Shown here: positions 38,201 to 44,705 of the stretch, piece after piece
Numbering within the stretch: the first letter of the stretch is position 1
How the letters are laid out: every line of letters begins with the position of its first letter
Assembly (NCBI RefSeq): GCF_001570765.1
Contig: NZ_BCSH01000042.1
Coordinates: 1 to 64,000 of the forward strand
DNA length: 64,000 nt
DNA from: Nocardiopsis listeri NBRC 13360
GTDB taxonomy: Bacteria > Actinomycetota > Actinomycetes > Streptosporangiales > Streptosporangiaceae
Reading direction: 5' to 3'
Made by a program: the position numbers and the translations under genes
Notes under the pieces: generated by a model
The model's database searches: none
Told to the model about the DNA's origin: nothing
Seen by the model: the letters and a program-made list of their open reading frames with translations, nothing else

Positions 38201-38700
38201 AGCAGGGCGTAACCCTTGCGCGAGCTCTCGGAGAGGTGCTGGTAGAGATCGCCGAAGTGGCGGGTGTCCAGCTCCGTCCCGGCGCGCCAGTGCGTGGATC
38301 CAGGTCGTGAGAGTGTTCGGGTCCTGTTACGCCAGTAGGTCACCAACCTCCGTGCCGCGGCCTCATCCGGACGGCGCGCACGCCAAGTTTCCGAGTGACC
38401 ATGGAAGACCTCCGTGAGCGCCGGATGTACTTCGACCACTTCCGCCATGGCCTGCTCGATGACACGCAGTGAGTCGGTCCCGTGGGCGTCGGTCGATGCG
38501 TTCCCTCGTGTGAGCGCGGTGGGCCCTACGAGTCCGTTTTCCTCACAGAAAGTGATGAACGCGCTGGTGAGTACCCACATGACAGCGGCGTGTTCGGTCT
38601 CGGTCTCCGTGGCTCGATCGTTCATCGGAGCTGACTGAAGACCCTCCCGCAAGGTGCGGACAAGGTCTTGGAGCTCATGTAGCGGCAGAGTCTCGTTCAT
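35227..38700 (-). CDS. PglX-like N6-adenine DNA methyltransferase
   Basis: The 1157-residue protein is a class I adenine methyltransferase. Motif I DPACGSGGFLLGAF is at about 200, motif IV NPPYIV at about 326. The preceding YALLTTPDFVIDLVLDRSLG is the same kind of lead-in seen in PglX of BREX-2. The C-terminal 700 residues contain the likely target-recognition region (for example TPPAAERIAELGEEWD) and a long tail. No PD-(D/E)xK nuclease motif is obvious. ATG 38700 follows GGGGAG. A promoter-like site lies at 38783-38811. None of pglW, pglY, pglZ or brxC is in the window, so this is not a full BREX. Confidence 0.85.
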   Translation of the reverse strand: MNETLPLHELQDLVRTLREGLQSAPMNDRATETETEHAAVMWVLTSAFITFCEENGLVGPTALTRGNASTDAHGTDSLRVIEQAMAEVVEVHPALTEVFHGHSETWRARRPDEAAARRLVTYWRNRTRTLSRPGSTHWRAGTELDTRHFGDLYQHLSESSRKGYALLTTPDFVIDLVLDRSLGRALEDVGSVTEQGLRYIDPACGSGGFLLGAFQRVLSKIHEERPALPGDEAVALALRCVHGADLSPIAVMVSRFRLAIEAIRCSGGASVEAQRRWRVLVVEADSLLEGSGAPVALRQRPPSKGGVPPYTAGHEKVLGRSTYDAVATNPPYIVSKDKDAMEAYREGYPSARSGPFALTVPFTECAFALARPGGRVGLLMANSFAKREFGKPLVEDFLPQVDVDGVIDTSGAYIPGHGTPTLVLTGRDRAPSQASTVTMVSGKRGEPFAPEVPSQGKVWTSIKDRLNKVPSEDGWTASQERPQQEFWSHPWRLGSAETDAVFRSLRSKTLLKDHVHRIGYIASTGADDLFSMTSASMRRWGVEATATIDLVTGSQVRDWQVRSELRAFFPRTWQDRRELVDLRRLPGHRRRLWPYQSVLAGRSRISPQKWYDWHQLTTNRDVSSWSIVFPWVATHTHFALNRIPNAPLNSAPVIELPSSITEDTALGLLGVLNSSTACFWLKQVSQNKGNPRGDQIRSGDGWEAIYEFTASRMVDLPIPALNEIELPRELATLAQRLLDLRTEVESSVTPPAAERIAELGEEWDATLQRMILLQEELDWRIYESYGLVPTGTLPHVPLDSLPAGIVQGQRAFEFSLAREGFDDPEEFEEEEWFTRNAIDRFTELPDHWSADYRLALQRRIDVLREHPSLRVLESPTFKHRWVTPSWESVWRPAIASWLLEQCERREFWYTRGMDGVDRPIVRTVSELTGLLEKDPIVVAAVEAYSPGSTMRNLLPELLREEHVPFLSALRFRAAGSRKHREWTRMWERQWSRENAQDETLEPPEPWVEKSPPKFTAADFLRKSYWANRGKFDMPNERFTSYSINASPGLTATSVLGWAGWDARERAWALVDLIEQNLAPPQATTETLIPLLAGLAEVLPWVDRVGAGIGPRHSPGDAHELKERFGGYLDRLELTQELLSSWAPPAPRRGRPPKHAGS

Positions 38701-38782
38701 GCTCCCCGTCTCGTTGTTTGCCGTAATTCCTGGTCAGGTGGGATTTTGGTGTCCTCGGAGGGTCGCCCCGGGGGTCTCCTTT

Positions 38783-38811
38783 AGTGTAAACCATGCATTG
38801 AGTGCGGTAAA
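38783..38811 (-). promoter_or_regulatory. Candidate promoter of the methyltransferase-helicase unit
   Basis: On the minus strand TTTACC (38806-38811) and TACACT (38783-38788) are separated by 17 bp. The region 38780-38850 is markedly AT-rich compared with its surroundings. The transcript would have a leader of about 75 nt before ATG 38700. Confidence 0.6.
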
Positions 38812-38949
38812 TAGTTGTGCGTGCTGCATCGGGGCGTTACTGTGGTCATCGTAGAACCAGTCCTGTGCCGTGACCCGCTCAGGCGCCTAGAGTCACACCC
38901 CCAGTTCGTCGCTCTCCGTAATGCTCTTACGAATAGAGGTCATCGACAC

Positions 38950-39150
38950 ATGCCCGCCAAGCTCCTCGTGGTTCTCATCTCCCTCTTCGTCGCCGGCGTC
39001 CTGGCCCTGCTGTGCGCCTTCGGAGCCTTCACCCTCGCCCGAGAGGAGAAGAAGTCCCTGCCCGTGGCGCTGCGGTCGTCCTTCAGCGCGATGATCGCCA
39101 CCATGACCGTGCTCATCGCCATGGTCGGCGTCGTCGTCGCGGTCGTGTGA
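38950..39150 (+). CDS. Small two-helix membrane protein
   Basis: The 66-residue product starts MPAKLLVVLISLFVAGVLAL, a hydrophobic helix, followed by a charged loop LAREEKKSLP and a second helix MIATMTVLIAMVGVVVAVV at the C-terminus. AGAGG stands 10 nt before ATG 38950. I cannot assign a family. It is divergent from the methyltransferase gene and could be independent of it. Codon use is normal for the genome. Confidence 0.65.
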   Translation: MPAKLLVVLISLFVAGVLALLCAFGAFTLAREEKKSLPVALRSSFSAMIATMTVLIAMVGVVVAVV

Positions 39151-39283
39151 GGGCATCGTGCCCACCCCGACGTTCCGGGGCCGTCGCTCGCGGCCCCGGA
39201 ACAACCGCGCGCAGCATCGAACCCCGTGCGTGAACAAGGTCTGATCCGTACTGTTCAAGGGTGTTTCGATCCCCTCCCAAGCC

Positions 39284-39747
39284 TTGTCGGAGATCTGGGA
39301 CAGGGCGGGAGAGCGGTTCCGCGACACCTCACGAGTGGCCGCACTCGAAGGGATGGAACCCTTCCCCGACACCGCCCTGGTACAGATCGCCGCGGCCGCC
39401 TCGGGCCGGGCCGAGGCGAGGCGACCCCGCGCCTGGAGCTGTACCCCCTGGACCTGGAGCGGGCCCTGCGCATCACCCAGGCCATCGGTTCCCTGGGCAG
39501 GCTCGGAGTCGCCCCCGAACAGATCCGGGACCGGGTCCGCTCACGTTTTCCCGCCCTGCCCGGTGAGCTCATCGCAGCGGCCAGGGAGGCCGACGGCGTC
39601 CCGTACGGCTTGTGGCTGCTGTTCCCCATGCACAGCCCGCAGGGCCCCGTCACCCTGGATGGTCGTCCGGCGGGCGTCATCGCCGACGCCGAACAGGCGC
39701 TGTTGCCGCGCGGGTTCACCGCTCCCGAGGCCGTGCCGGTGGGCTGA
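39284..39747 (+). pseudogene. Frameshifted gene remnant
   Basis: Two frames must be joined to give a sensible protein. The first (from about 39284) reads SEIWDRAGERFRDTSRVAAL and FPDTALVQIAAAASGRAEA. The second, entered at about 39415-39425, reads TPRLELYPLDLERALRITQA and RVRSRFPALPGELIAAAREA to the stop at 39747. The shift of one base breaks the gene. The C-terminal part looks like a winged-helix tail such as those following actinobacterial defence ATPases; I cannot name the parent. The start is not clear, so it may also be truncated at the 5' side. Confidence 0.5.
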
Positions 39748-39859
39748 GGTCTTGCCCGCCCGGGGCGCGGGGAGGCGGGTTGGTGCGATGCGGCGCCGGT
39801 TGTCCACAGGCGCCGCATCGGCCATGGTGCCAGGGGCGGGGCGCGCGGATAGTGGAGGA

Positions 39860-40894
39860 ATGAGCCACCCCCAGCGCCCCGACCTCCCCGGCCTTGGCCC
39901 GCCGAGCTCTCCCACCCTGGACCCCATGGCGGCGGCCCTCACGGTCGCGGCCGCCCAGTACGGTGTCCTCTCCTACCCGCAGGCCCAAGCATGCGGGCTG
40001 CACAAGTACGACCTCCGGCGGATGGTTCGACGAGGCGAGTGGCTGCACCCCCACCTTCAGGTCTACGTGGTGCGCCACCTCATGCCCGCAGCTGGCACAC
40101 CCGAACGGTTGCGCTGCCTGGTCATGGCCGCCCAGCTCGCTTTGGGGTCGCGCGCGTGCGCGGCCGGACCGACCGCCGCCAGGCTGTGGGGCATGCGGGG
40201 CCTGGAACGGTGGGATGGCCGCCGAGTCCACATGGTCATCCCCGCCCTGAAGAAGCCACGGAAGCTGACCAGAGTGGACCTGCGCGGCTGGAACGTGCGC
40301 CCCGAGGAGATCACCGTGCTCGGCGACGGGCTGAGGGTCACCGACCCTGGACGGACCCTGCGCGACACCGTCCCGGCTCTGGACCGCGAGAGCGCCGTGT
40401 GCCTGATGGACTCGGCCCTCAATCAAGGATTACTCAGGCAGGAGGACATCGAGCCCATGAACCGGGTGATGCGGGGGCGGGCGAGGTGCGTGGACGTGCG
40501 GCGGTGGTGGAGGCTGGCCGATGGCAGGGCGCAGAGCCCGCTGGAGACACGCATCCGGCTGATCTGCCAGGACGGTGGGGTGCCCCCGGACGAACTTCAG
40601 CGCCGCTTCACCGACCGGTCGGGCAGGACCGTGGCGGTGGTGGACTTCTGGTGGGAAAAGACCCGGCTCATCGGAGAGGCGGACGGGCTCGGACCGCACG
40701 GCACCGCGCGCGCCCTGGCCAGGGACCGGGAGCGACAGAACGCCCTACAGGTGCTGTACCCGGACGTGCGCATCGTCCGGTTCACCTGGGCGGACCTGAG
40801 GAGGCCGGGCTACATCCTGGCGCTGGTGACGGGCAGGGGTGGCGCGGGAGAGGCGAAGGTGCTCCCCCCACCCGGAGCCATCGGAAGGGGGTGA
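39860..40894 (+). CDS. AbiEi-like winged helix plus DUF559/VSR-type nuclease-fold protein
   Basis: The product is 344 residues. The N-terminal 60 (AAQYGVLSYPQAQACGLHKY, RRMVRRGEWLH) is the winged-helix of AbiEi-type antitoxins. The C-terminal 110 (ESPLETRIRL-like SPLETRIRLICQDGGVP, GRTVAVVDFWWEKTRLIGEAD, RQNALQVLYPDVRIVRFTW) follows the DUF559/Vsr endonuclease-like fold with a conserved acidic residue in the strand and a final Trp. Such proteins are abundant in actinomycetes and often stand alone without an AbiEii toxin, as here. GGAGG lies directly before ATG 39860. Confidence 0.8.
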   Translation: MSHPQRPDLPGLGPPSSPTLDPMAAALTVAAAQYGVLSYPQAQACGLHKYDLRRMVRRGEWLHPHLQVYVVRHLMPAAGTPERLRCLVMAAQLALGSRACAAGPTAARLWGMRGLERWDGRRVHMVIPALKKPRKLTRVDLRGWNVRPEEITVLGDGLRVTDPGRTLRDTVPALDRESAVCLMDSALNQGLLRQEDIEPMNRVMRGRARCVDVRRWWRLADGRAQSPLETRIRLICQDGGVPPDELQRRFTDRSGRTVAVVDFWWEKTRLIGEADGLGPHGTARALARDRERQNALQVLYPDVRIVRFTWADLRRPGYILALVTGRGGAGEAKVLPPPGAIGRG

Positions 40895-40981
40895 AGGTGG
40901 CGCCCAACGGGGGGGAGCGTTAGGAACACCACGCGCACCTGCTCGCGATCGGTGGCCCCTGACCGACGAGAAGCGGCGTGT

Positions 40982-41845
40982 TCACTTCCTGTCGGGCGAG
41001 GTCTTGGTACCCCTACCCAGGTCGCGGCGCACCGCCTCCACCAAACGGATGGCGGCCAGACCACGTAGCGCCGAACGTGCCAGCTCGTCGAACATCCGCA
41101 CGTAGGGCGTCACCGCCACCTCCTCGGTCAGGCAGAGTTCGGCCCCGATCGTCTCCACCAACACCCGGTCGTCGTCGAAGATCCAAAACCCATGCGAGGG
41201 CACCACGTCCATGCTCACGGCCAGGGGAATCACCCCGATCTCCACCCTTTCCCGAGCGATCTCCGAGGCGAGGCGGGAGAGCTGTTCGACCATGACCGTG
41301 TCCGGGCCCAGCCGGATTCGTAGAGCGGGCTCCCAGAGCAGGAAACGGAAGGTCTTGTCGGGCAGGTCGAGGATGCCCTGCCGTTCCATTCGGGCGCGTA
41401 CCGCCTCGTCCACGTCGTCGAGTGTGCGGTGGCGACGCACTCCCCGACGGAACATGAACTTGGCGTAGTCGCTGGTCTGGAGGAGCCCGGGAACACACGC
41501 CGTCTCGAAGATCCGGAAACATCGGGTGCGTGCGTCCAGGGGTGAGTACGAGCGTTGACGTGGTCCGTGGCCGCCGGCGAGTTGCCGGCGCCAGCTCGCG
41601 TAGTGGGTCTCCAAGGAGCGGAGCTGGGCCAATAGCCCTTCCGTCGCCTGTGGGCGTCCGCACACTCGCGCCCACGAACGCAGATCCTCCACACTCGCGG
41701 TCTGCCTGCCATGCTCCAACTTCGACACCTTGGAGGGGTGCCAACCCAGGCGCGTCGCGAGTTCCCTGCCGGACAGCCCGGCCTCGCTCCGAAGTTCGCG
41801 CAAGCGGACACCGAGCGAGACTCGAGCCGTCTGGTAGTCGGTCAT
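40982..41845 (-). CDS. XRE-family regulator with DUF5753 domain (cassette 1)
   Basis: The protein is 287 residues. An XRE helix-turn-helix spans about 8-65: LRELRSEAGLSGRELATRLG and HPSKVSKLEHGRQ. The C-terminal DUF5753-type domain carries the hallmark FETACVPGLLQTSDYAKFMF and VEQLSRLASEIARERVEIGV. ATG 41845 overlaps the stop of the DUF6879 gene by four bases. It is the last gene of a three-gene minus-strand cassette (small protein, DUF6879, XRE). Such cassettes are probably dose-dependent regulatory switches in actinomycete development; targets are unknown. Confidence 0.9.
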   Translation of the reverse strand: MTDYQTARVSLGVRLRELRSEAGLSGRELATRLGWHPSKVSKLEHGRQTASVEDLRSWARVCGRPQATEGLLAQLRSLETHYASWRRQLAGGHGPRQRSYSPLDARTRCFRIFETACVPGLLQTSDYAKFMFRRGVRRHRTLDDVDEAVRARMERQGILDLPDKTFRFLLWEPALRIRLGPDTVMVEQLSRLASEIARERVEIGVIPLAVSMDVVPSHGFWIFDDDRVLVETIGAELCLTEEVAVTPYVRMFDELARSALRGLAAIRLVEAVRRDLGRGTKTSPDRK

Positions 41846-42369
41846 CGTGCCCTTGTCGCCATGTACTCCGTGAACGTCAGAGCATGATGCCACGCCGCGT
41901 CGCGTGCCTGGAGAGCGGTCAACACGTACCCGGGGTCTTCGCTGAGGCTCGCTCCGAGGAACCGGTCGCCGTCGAACTCCAGGCGAGCCACCGTACGACT
42001 GTCGAAGACCCAGAAGTCGTGGTCGGGGAGTTCGGCGACGATCGGGTGGTCACGGGGCAGATAACGGATGTCCTCACCCACACCGAGGTTGTAGGGAGTC
42101 CCCCACAACTCCCAACGCAGGTAGTCCGAGGGCGGGTCATCGATGAGCCTTACCCGCTCCATGCGCTTGCCGGTGGCGAGCTCCTCGCGCATCATGCGCA
42201 GCCAGGGCTTGAACCATTCCAGGCCGGGGTCCTTGCCCGCCGACCAGTCCTGGAAGGGCTGATCCTCGTTGAGCTTTCCGTAGTGGGAGCGGGTTTCGAG
42301 CCGCCAGGCCGTGTGCCGGTAGCGGCGGAAGAGGTCGGTGAAGTCCTCTCCGCTGAGGATCGGGGCCAT
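41842..42369 (-). CDS. DUF6879 protein (cassette 1)
   Basis: The 175-residue protein shows the features of DUF6879: an N-terminal FRRYRHTAWRLETRSHY, then ERVRLIDDPPSDYLRWELWG, LPDHDFWVFDSRTVARLEFD and a C-terminal ARDAAWHHALTFTEYM. It is cytoplasmic. The family is linked to XRE regulators in actinomycetes and its biochemical role is unknown. It starts one base after the small-protein gene stop at 42371 and overlaps the XRE gene (ATGA), so the three are co-translated. Confidence 0.85.
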   Translation of the reverse strand: MAPILSGEDFTDLFRRYRHTAWRLETRSHYGKLNEDQPFQDWSAGKDPGLEWFKPWLRMMREELATGKRMERVRLIDDPPSDYLRWELWGTPYNLGVGEDIRYLPRDHPIVAELPDHDFWVFDSRTVARLEFDGDRFLGASLSEDPGYVLTALQARDAAWHHALTFTEYMATRAR

Positions 42370-42370
42370 C

Positions 42371-42571
42371 TCACTCCTTGGGGGCGAAGCGCGTCAGTAG
42401 GGTTCGGGGGACGACGATGAACTCCTCACCTTCCAGAACGTCGCTCAGCTGGGCCAACGCTTCGGGGTCGGTCAGTCGATCGCCCTGGACCACGATGTCA
42501 CCGGTGTCGGTCTCGTGCAGCGTCGGACATCCGCCGTCCTGTGAGGTGGTGCCTATCTTGCGCAGCTTCAT
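42371..42571 (-). CDS. Small conserved cassette protein, 66 residues (cassette 1)
   Basis: The product begins MKLRKIGTTSQDGGCPTLHE and ends FIVVPRTLLTRFAPKE. It has a paralogue at 47490-47696 and a decayed one at 26902-27088. The conserved core CPTLxxTDxGxIVVQG and DPEAL may form a small beta-barrel-like fold. It is the first gene of the cassette, with GAGGAAG before ATG 42571. It probably acts with DUF6879 and the XRE regulator, in the manner of the small acidic partners of WhiJ-like proteins, but this is an analogy. Confidence 0.8.
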   Translation of the reverse strand: MKLRKIGTTSQDGGCPTLHETDTGDIVVQGDRLTDPEALAQLSDVLEGEEFIVVPRTLLTRFAPKE

Positions 42572-42761
42572 GGGGCAGGCTTCCTCTGCTCGGGGGTGGA
42601 GAAGACCAGTCTCGCCGACCGCCACCGCGCGTTTCCAGACTTCGGTAGGGCCCGTGGGAGCAATTCCGAGCAACTTTCCGGACCGGGGTGCCTCTCCGGT
42701 TCTACGTTCGGCGGTGACACGGCCCTGGCCCTGAGGGCCCTACCGAAAGGCGGTCCCCCCG

Positions 42762-43871
42762 GTGCACCCTCCAACTCCAGGTGGCCCACCCCCGCGAGTA
42801 CTCGCCCCCTACGTCCGTATCGGGATCCAGGACGGCACGCTCTTCCTCGGCTTCGGCTCCGTGCAACAGAGCGTTCGGGACCGGGAACTGTGGCGCCCGC
42901 TGGTCCAGCTCGCCGACCACTTCCGCGAGCCACGGACCCGGGCCGAGGCCTTGGAGTTCTTGCTCGGGCCTTGTCGGGTGGAGGTGGCCCGTGCCGAGGC
43001 GGCGATGCTGATGCTGGAACACGGGCGCTGCCTGATCCCCGCCTCCGCCTACGACCCACAGGACCGCTACAGCAGGCACGCCCTGTTCTACGAGTTGTCC
43101 GGCGTGGACGCACGGCGAGTACAGCGACGACTGGCCCGAGCCCACGTGCTCCTGCTGGGCTGCGGCGGGATCGGCAATCTGGTCGCTGTCACCCTGGCCA
43201 CCGCCGGGGTCGGCGCGTTGACCCTGGTGGACGCCGATCACGTGGAACTGAGCAACCTGACCCGTCAGTTCCTGTTCACCGAAGCCGACACCGGCCTGCC
43301 CAAGAGCCAGGTCCTGGCCCGGGAACTGCGTCGCCGCAACCCCGGGTGCCGTATCAGGACCATCGTCGGCGCGCCGACCGACAGCGAGGCCCTCAGAGCC
43401 CTTCCGGAGGCGGACCTGCTGTTGGTCTCCGCCGACTCACCGGGACTGACCGCTCTGGTGAACGCCCACTGCGTCGACTCCGGCCAGGCGTGGTTGAACG
43501 CCTGCTACGTCAACGACGTCGCGGTGTGGGGGCCGTTGGTGGTGCCCGGAAGCACCGGGTGCTGGGACTGTCGACCACTCACGGCACGCGCACCCGCCGA
43601 CGAACCCGATTTGGCGGCGATCATCGGGCGGGTCAACGCCCGTTACCAGGCGCCGTCCAACGGCCCGGTCAACATGTTGGCCTCCTCCCTGGCCGCACTG
43701 GACGTCCTGCGACACCTGGGAGGGTTCGGGGTACCGGCGTCCCTGAACCGGCGGAGGGGTGTGTGGTCCCATGAGCTGTCGATCCAGGAGCAGCCCGCCG
43801 ACCGTGACCCGCGTTGTTCCACCTGCGCCGAGGTCCGTCCCGCGACACCACTACATCAAGGAGTCCTGTGA
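42762..43871 (+). CDS. ThiF/MccB-like E1 adenylating enzyme
   Basis: The 369-residue protein has an E1-like adenylation domain from about 120. The nucleotide loop LLGCGGIGN is at 131-139, followed by LVDADHVELSNLTRQFLF with the conserved Arg/Gln, and Lys181 in LPKSQ. A structural zinc site is complete (Cys267, Cys270, Cys352, Cys355). The N-terminal 115 residues form a separate domain ending DRYSRHALFYELSG, the layout of MccB, whose N-terminal part clamps the precursor peptide. MccB adenylates the C-terminal Asn of the MccA peptide. The stop overlaps the HIT gene (GTGA). GTG 42762 is the start chosen. Confidence 0.85.
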   Translation: MHPPTPGGPPPRVLAPYVRIGIQDGTLFLGFGSVQQSVRDRELWRPLVQLADHFREPRTRAEALEFLLGPCRVEVARAEAAMLMLEHGRCLIPASAYDPQDRYSRHALFYELSGVDARRVQRRLARAHVLLLGCGGIGNLVAVTLATAGVGALTLVDADHVELSNLTRQFLFTEADTGLPKSQVLARELRRRNPGCRIRTIVGAPTDSEALRALPEADLLLVSADSPGLTALVNAHCVDSGQAWLNACYVNDVAVWGPLVVPGSTGCWDCRPLTARAPADEPDLAAIIGRVNARYQAPSNGPVNMLASSLAALDVLRHLGGFGVPASLNRRRGVWSHELSIQEQPADRDPRCSTCAEVRPATPLHQGVL

Positions 43872-44359
43872 GTACCGAGCCCCACGCCCCCGAGTGCGTC
43901 TTCTGCCGGATCGTGGCCGGGGACGCGCCCGCCCACCGGATCTGGGAGGACGACGATCACCTGGCGTTCCTGTCGATCTTCCCCAACACCGAGGGGTTCT
44001 CGGTGGTGATCCCCAAGGCGCACCGGCCCAGCTACGTCGTGGAGATGGAGCAGCGGGAGTACGCCGCGCTGCACCTGGCCGCCCGACAGGTGGCCCGGCT
44101 CCTGGACCAGGCGTTCGAGGACGTGGCCCGCACCGGGATCATGTACGAGGGGTACGGGGTCGACCACGCCCACGCCAAGCTCTTTCCCATGCACCACACC
44201 GCCGGCAACCAGGGCGAGGACTGGCGTGAGGTGGCTTCGCCCATCACCGGCTACTTCGATTCCTACCAGGGGTATCTGTCCTCCCACGACCACGTCCGCG
44301 CGGATGACGCTTGGCTGGGGAGGGTCGCCGAGCGCGTGCGGGCGGTGGCGGAGGAATGA
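43868..44359 (+). CDS. HIT-family protein coupled to the MccB-like enzyme
   Basis: The product is 163 residues, starting at GTG 43868 inside the stop of the previous gene. The N-terminal ECVFCRIVAGDAPAHRIWED is a typical HIT start with a Cys pair. The histidine triad region reads GVDHAHAKLF (residues 98-106), so the third His of HxHxH is Lys104; this variant is seen in a HIT subgroup, so activity may persist. HIT proteins hydrolyse nucleotide phosphoramidates. Some (MccH) detoxify microcin C by splitting its P-N bond. The coupling to an MccB-like gene makes immunity or maturation a good hypothesis. A strong terminator follows. Confidence 0.88.
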   Translation: MSTEPHAPECVFCRIVAGDAPAHRIWEDDDHLAFLSIFPNTEGFSVVIPKAHRPSYVVEMEQREYAALHLAARQVARLLDQAFEDVARTGIMYEGYGVDHAHAKLFPMHHTAGNQGEDWREVASPITGYFDSYQGYLSSHDHVRADDAWLGRVAERVRAVAEE

Positions 44360-44403
44360 GGCGAGGCGTGTCGGTGGAGTGAGCGGGGGGAGGGACGGGG
44401 GAA

Positions 44404-44434
44404 GGGGCGGGGCGGACCTGGTCCGCCCCGCCCC
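44404..44434. terminator. Strong bidirectional terminator between HIT gene and micro-ORF
   Basis: A perfect 15-bp GC-rich stem (44404-44418 with 44420-44434) with a single-base loop centre lies 45 bp after the HIT stop on the plus strand and 25 bp after the micro-ORF stop on the minus strand. It separates two convergent transcripts. Confidence 0.85.
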
Positions 44435-44458
44435 GAATGTGTCGGTTGTCGGTCGTCG

Positions 44459-44482
44459 TCAGTTGTTGCCGTCGTCGTTCAT
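44459..44482 (-). CDS. Micro-ORF MNDDGNN, candidate MccA-like precursor heptapeptide
   Basis: On the minus strand ATG AAC GAC GAC GGC AAC AAC TGA encodes MNDDGNN. A strong Shine-Dalgarno, GAGGAGGAGG, lies 6-8 nt upstream, and a terminator hairpin follows 25 nt after the stop. So short a frame with a strong ribosome site and its own terminator is unlikely by chance. MccA of microcin C (MRTGNAN) is also seven residues and ends in Asn, the residue that MccB adenylates. The MccB-like and HIT genes converge on it. It also contains Asp-Gly, the classic aspartimide site, and a PIMT-like gene lies just upstream on the same strand. Its translation and modification are inferred. Confidence 0.55.
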   Translation of the reverse strand: MNDDGNN

Positions 44483-44499
44483 GGCCGCCTCCTCCTCGC

Positions 44500-44615
44500 A
44501 GGGTGGGGGTCGTGGGTGGAAGAGGGCGGTCCGGGGTTCCGGATGGCCGCCCCACACCCATCAAAGCCCGCACCCGGTGGCGGGCCAACGCCCTTGCTCG
44601 AAGTTGCTCGTGAGG
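44500..44615 (-). repeat. Copy B of the roughly 115-bp dispersed element
   Basis: This stretch matches 30330-30445 and ends directly before the ribosome site of the micro-ORF. The shared core on the plus strand is CATCAAAGCC and GCTCGAAGTTGCTCGTG. It could be the leader or promoter of the micro-ORF. The whole gap 44483-44705 has no other gene I can support. Confidence 0.6.
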
Positions 44616-44705
44616 GGTGGAGCGTTGAAGGGGGTAGGCAGTGCCCCCATGGGGGCCTTGGCGGTGCTGGGACGGGAAGGCTCGGGTGCCGGTCTAGCAA
44701 GACCG

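Noticed and set aside
35227-38700. A complete BREX-2 (Pgl) system
   Set aside because: Only a PglX-like gene and a helicase are present. No PglW kinase, PglY ATPase or PglZ phosphatase was found nearby.
42650-42734. A second short peptide frame directly before the ThiF-like gene (GTG start, about 28 codons)
   Set aside because: It has no good ribosome site, ends in Trp-Pro, and overlaps the region expected to hold the divergent promoters, so it is a poorer precursor candidate than MNDDGNN.
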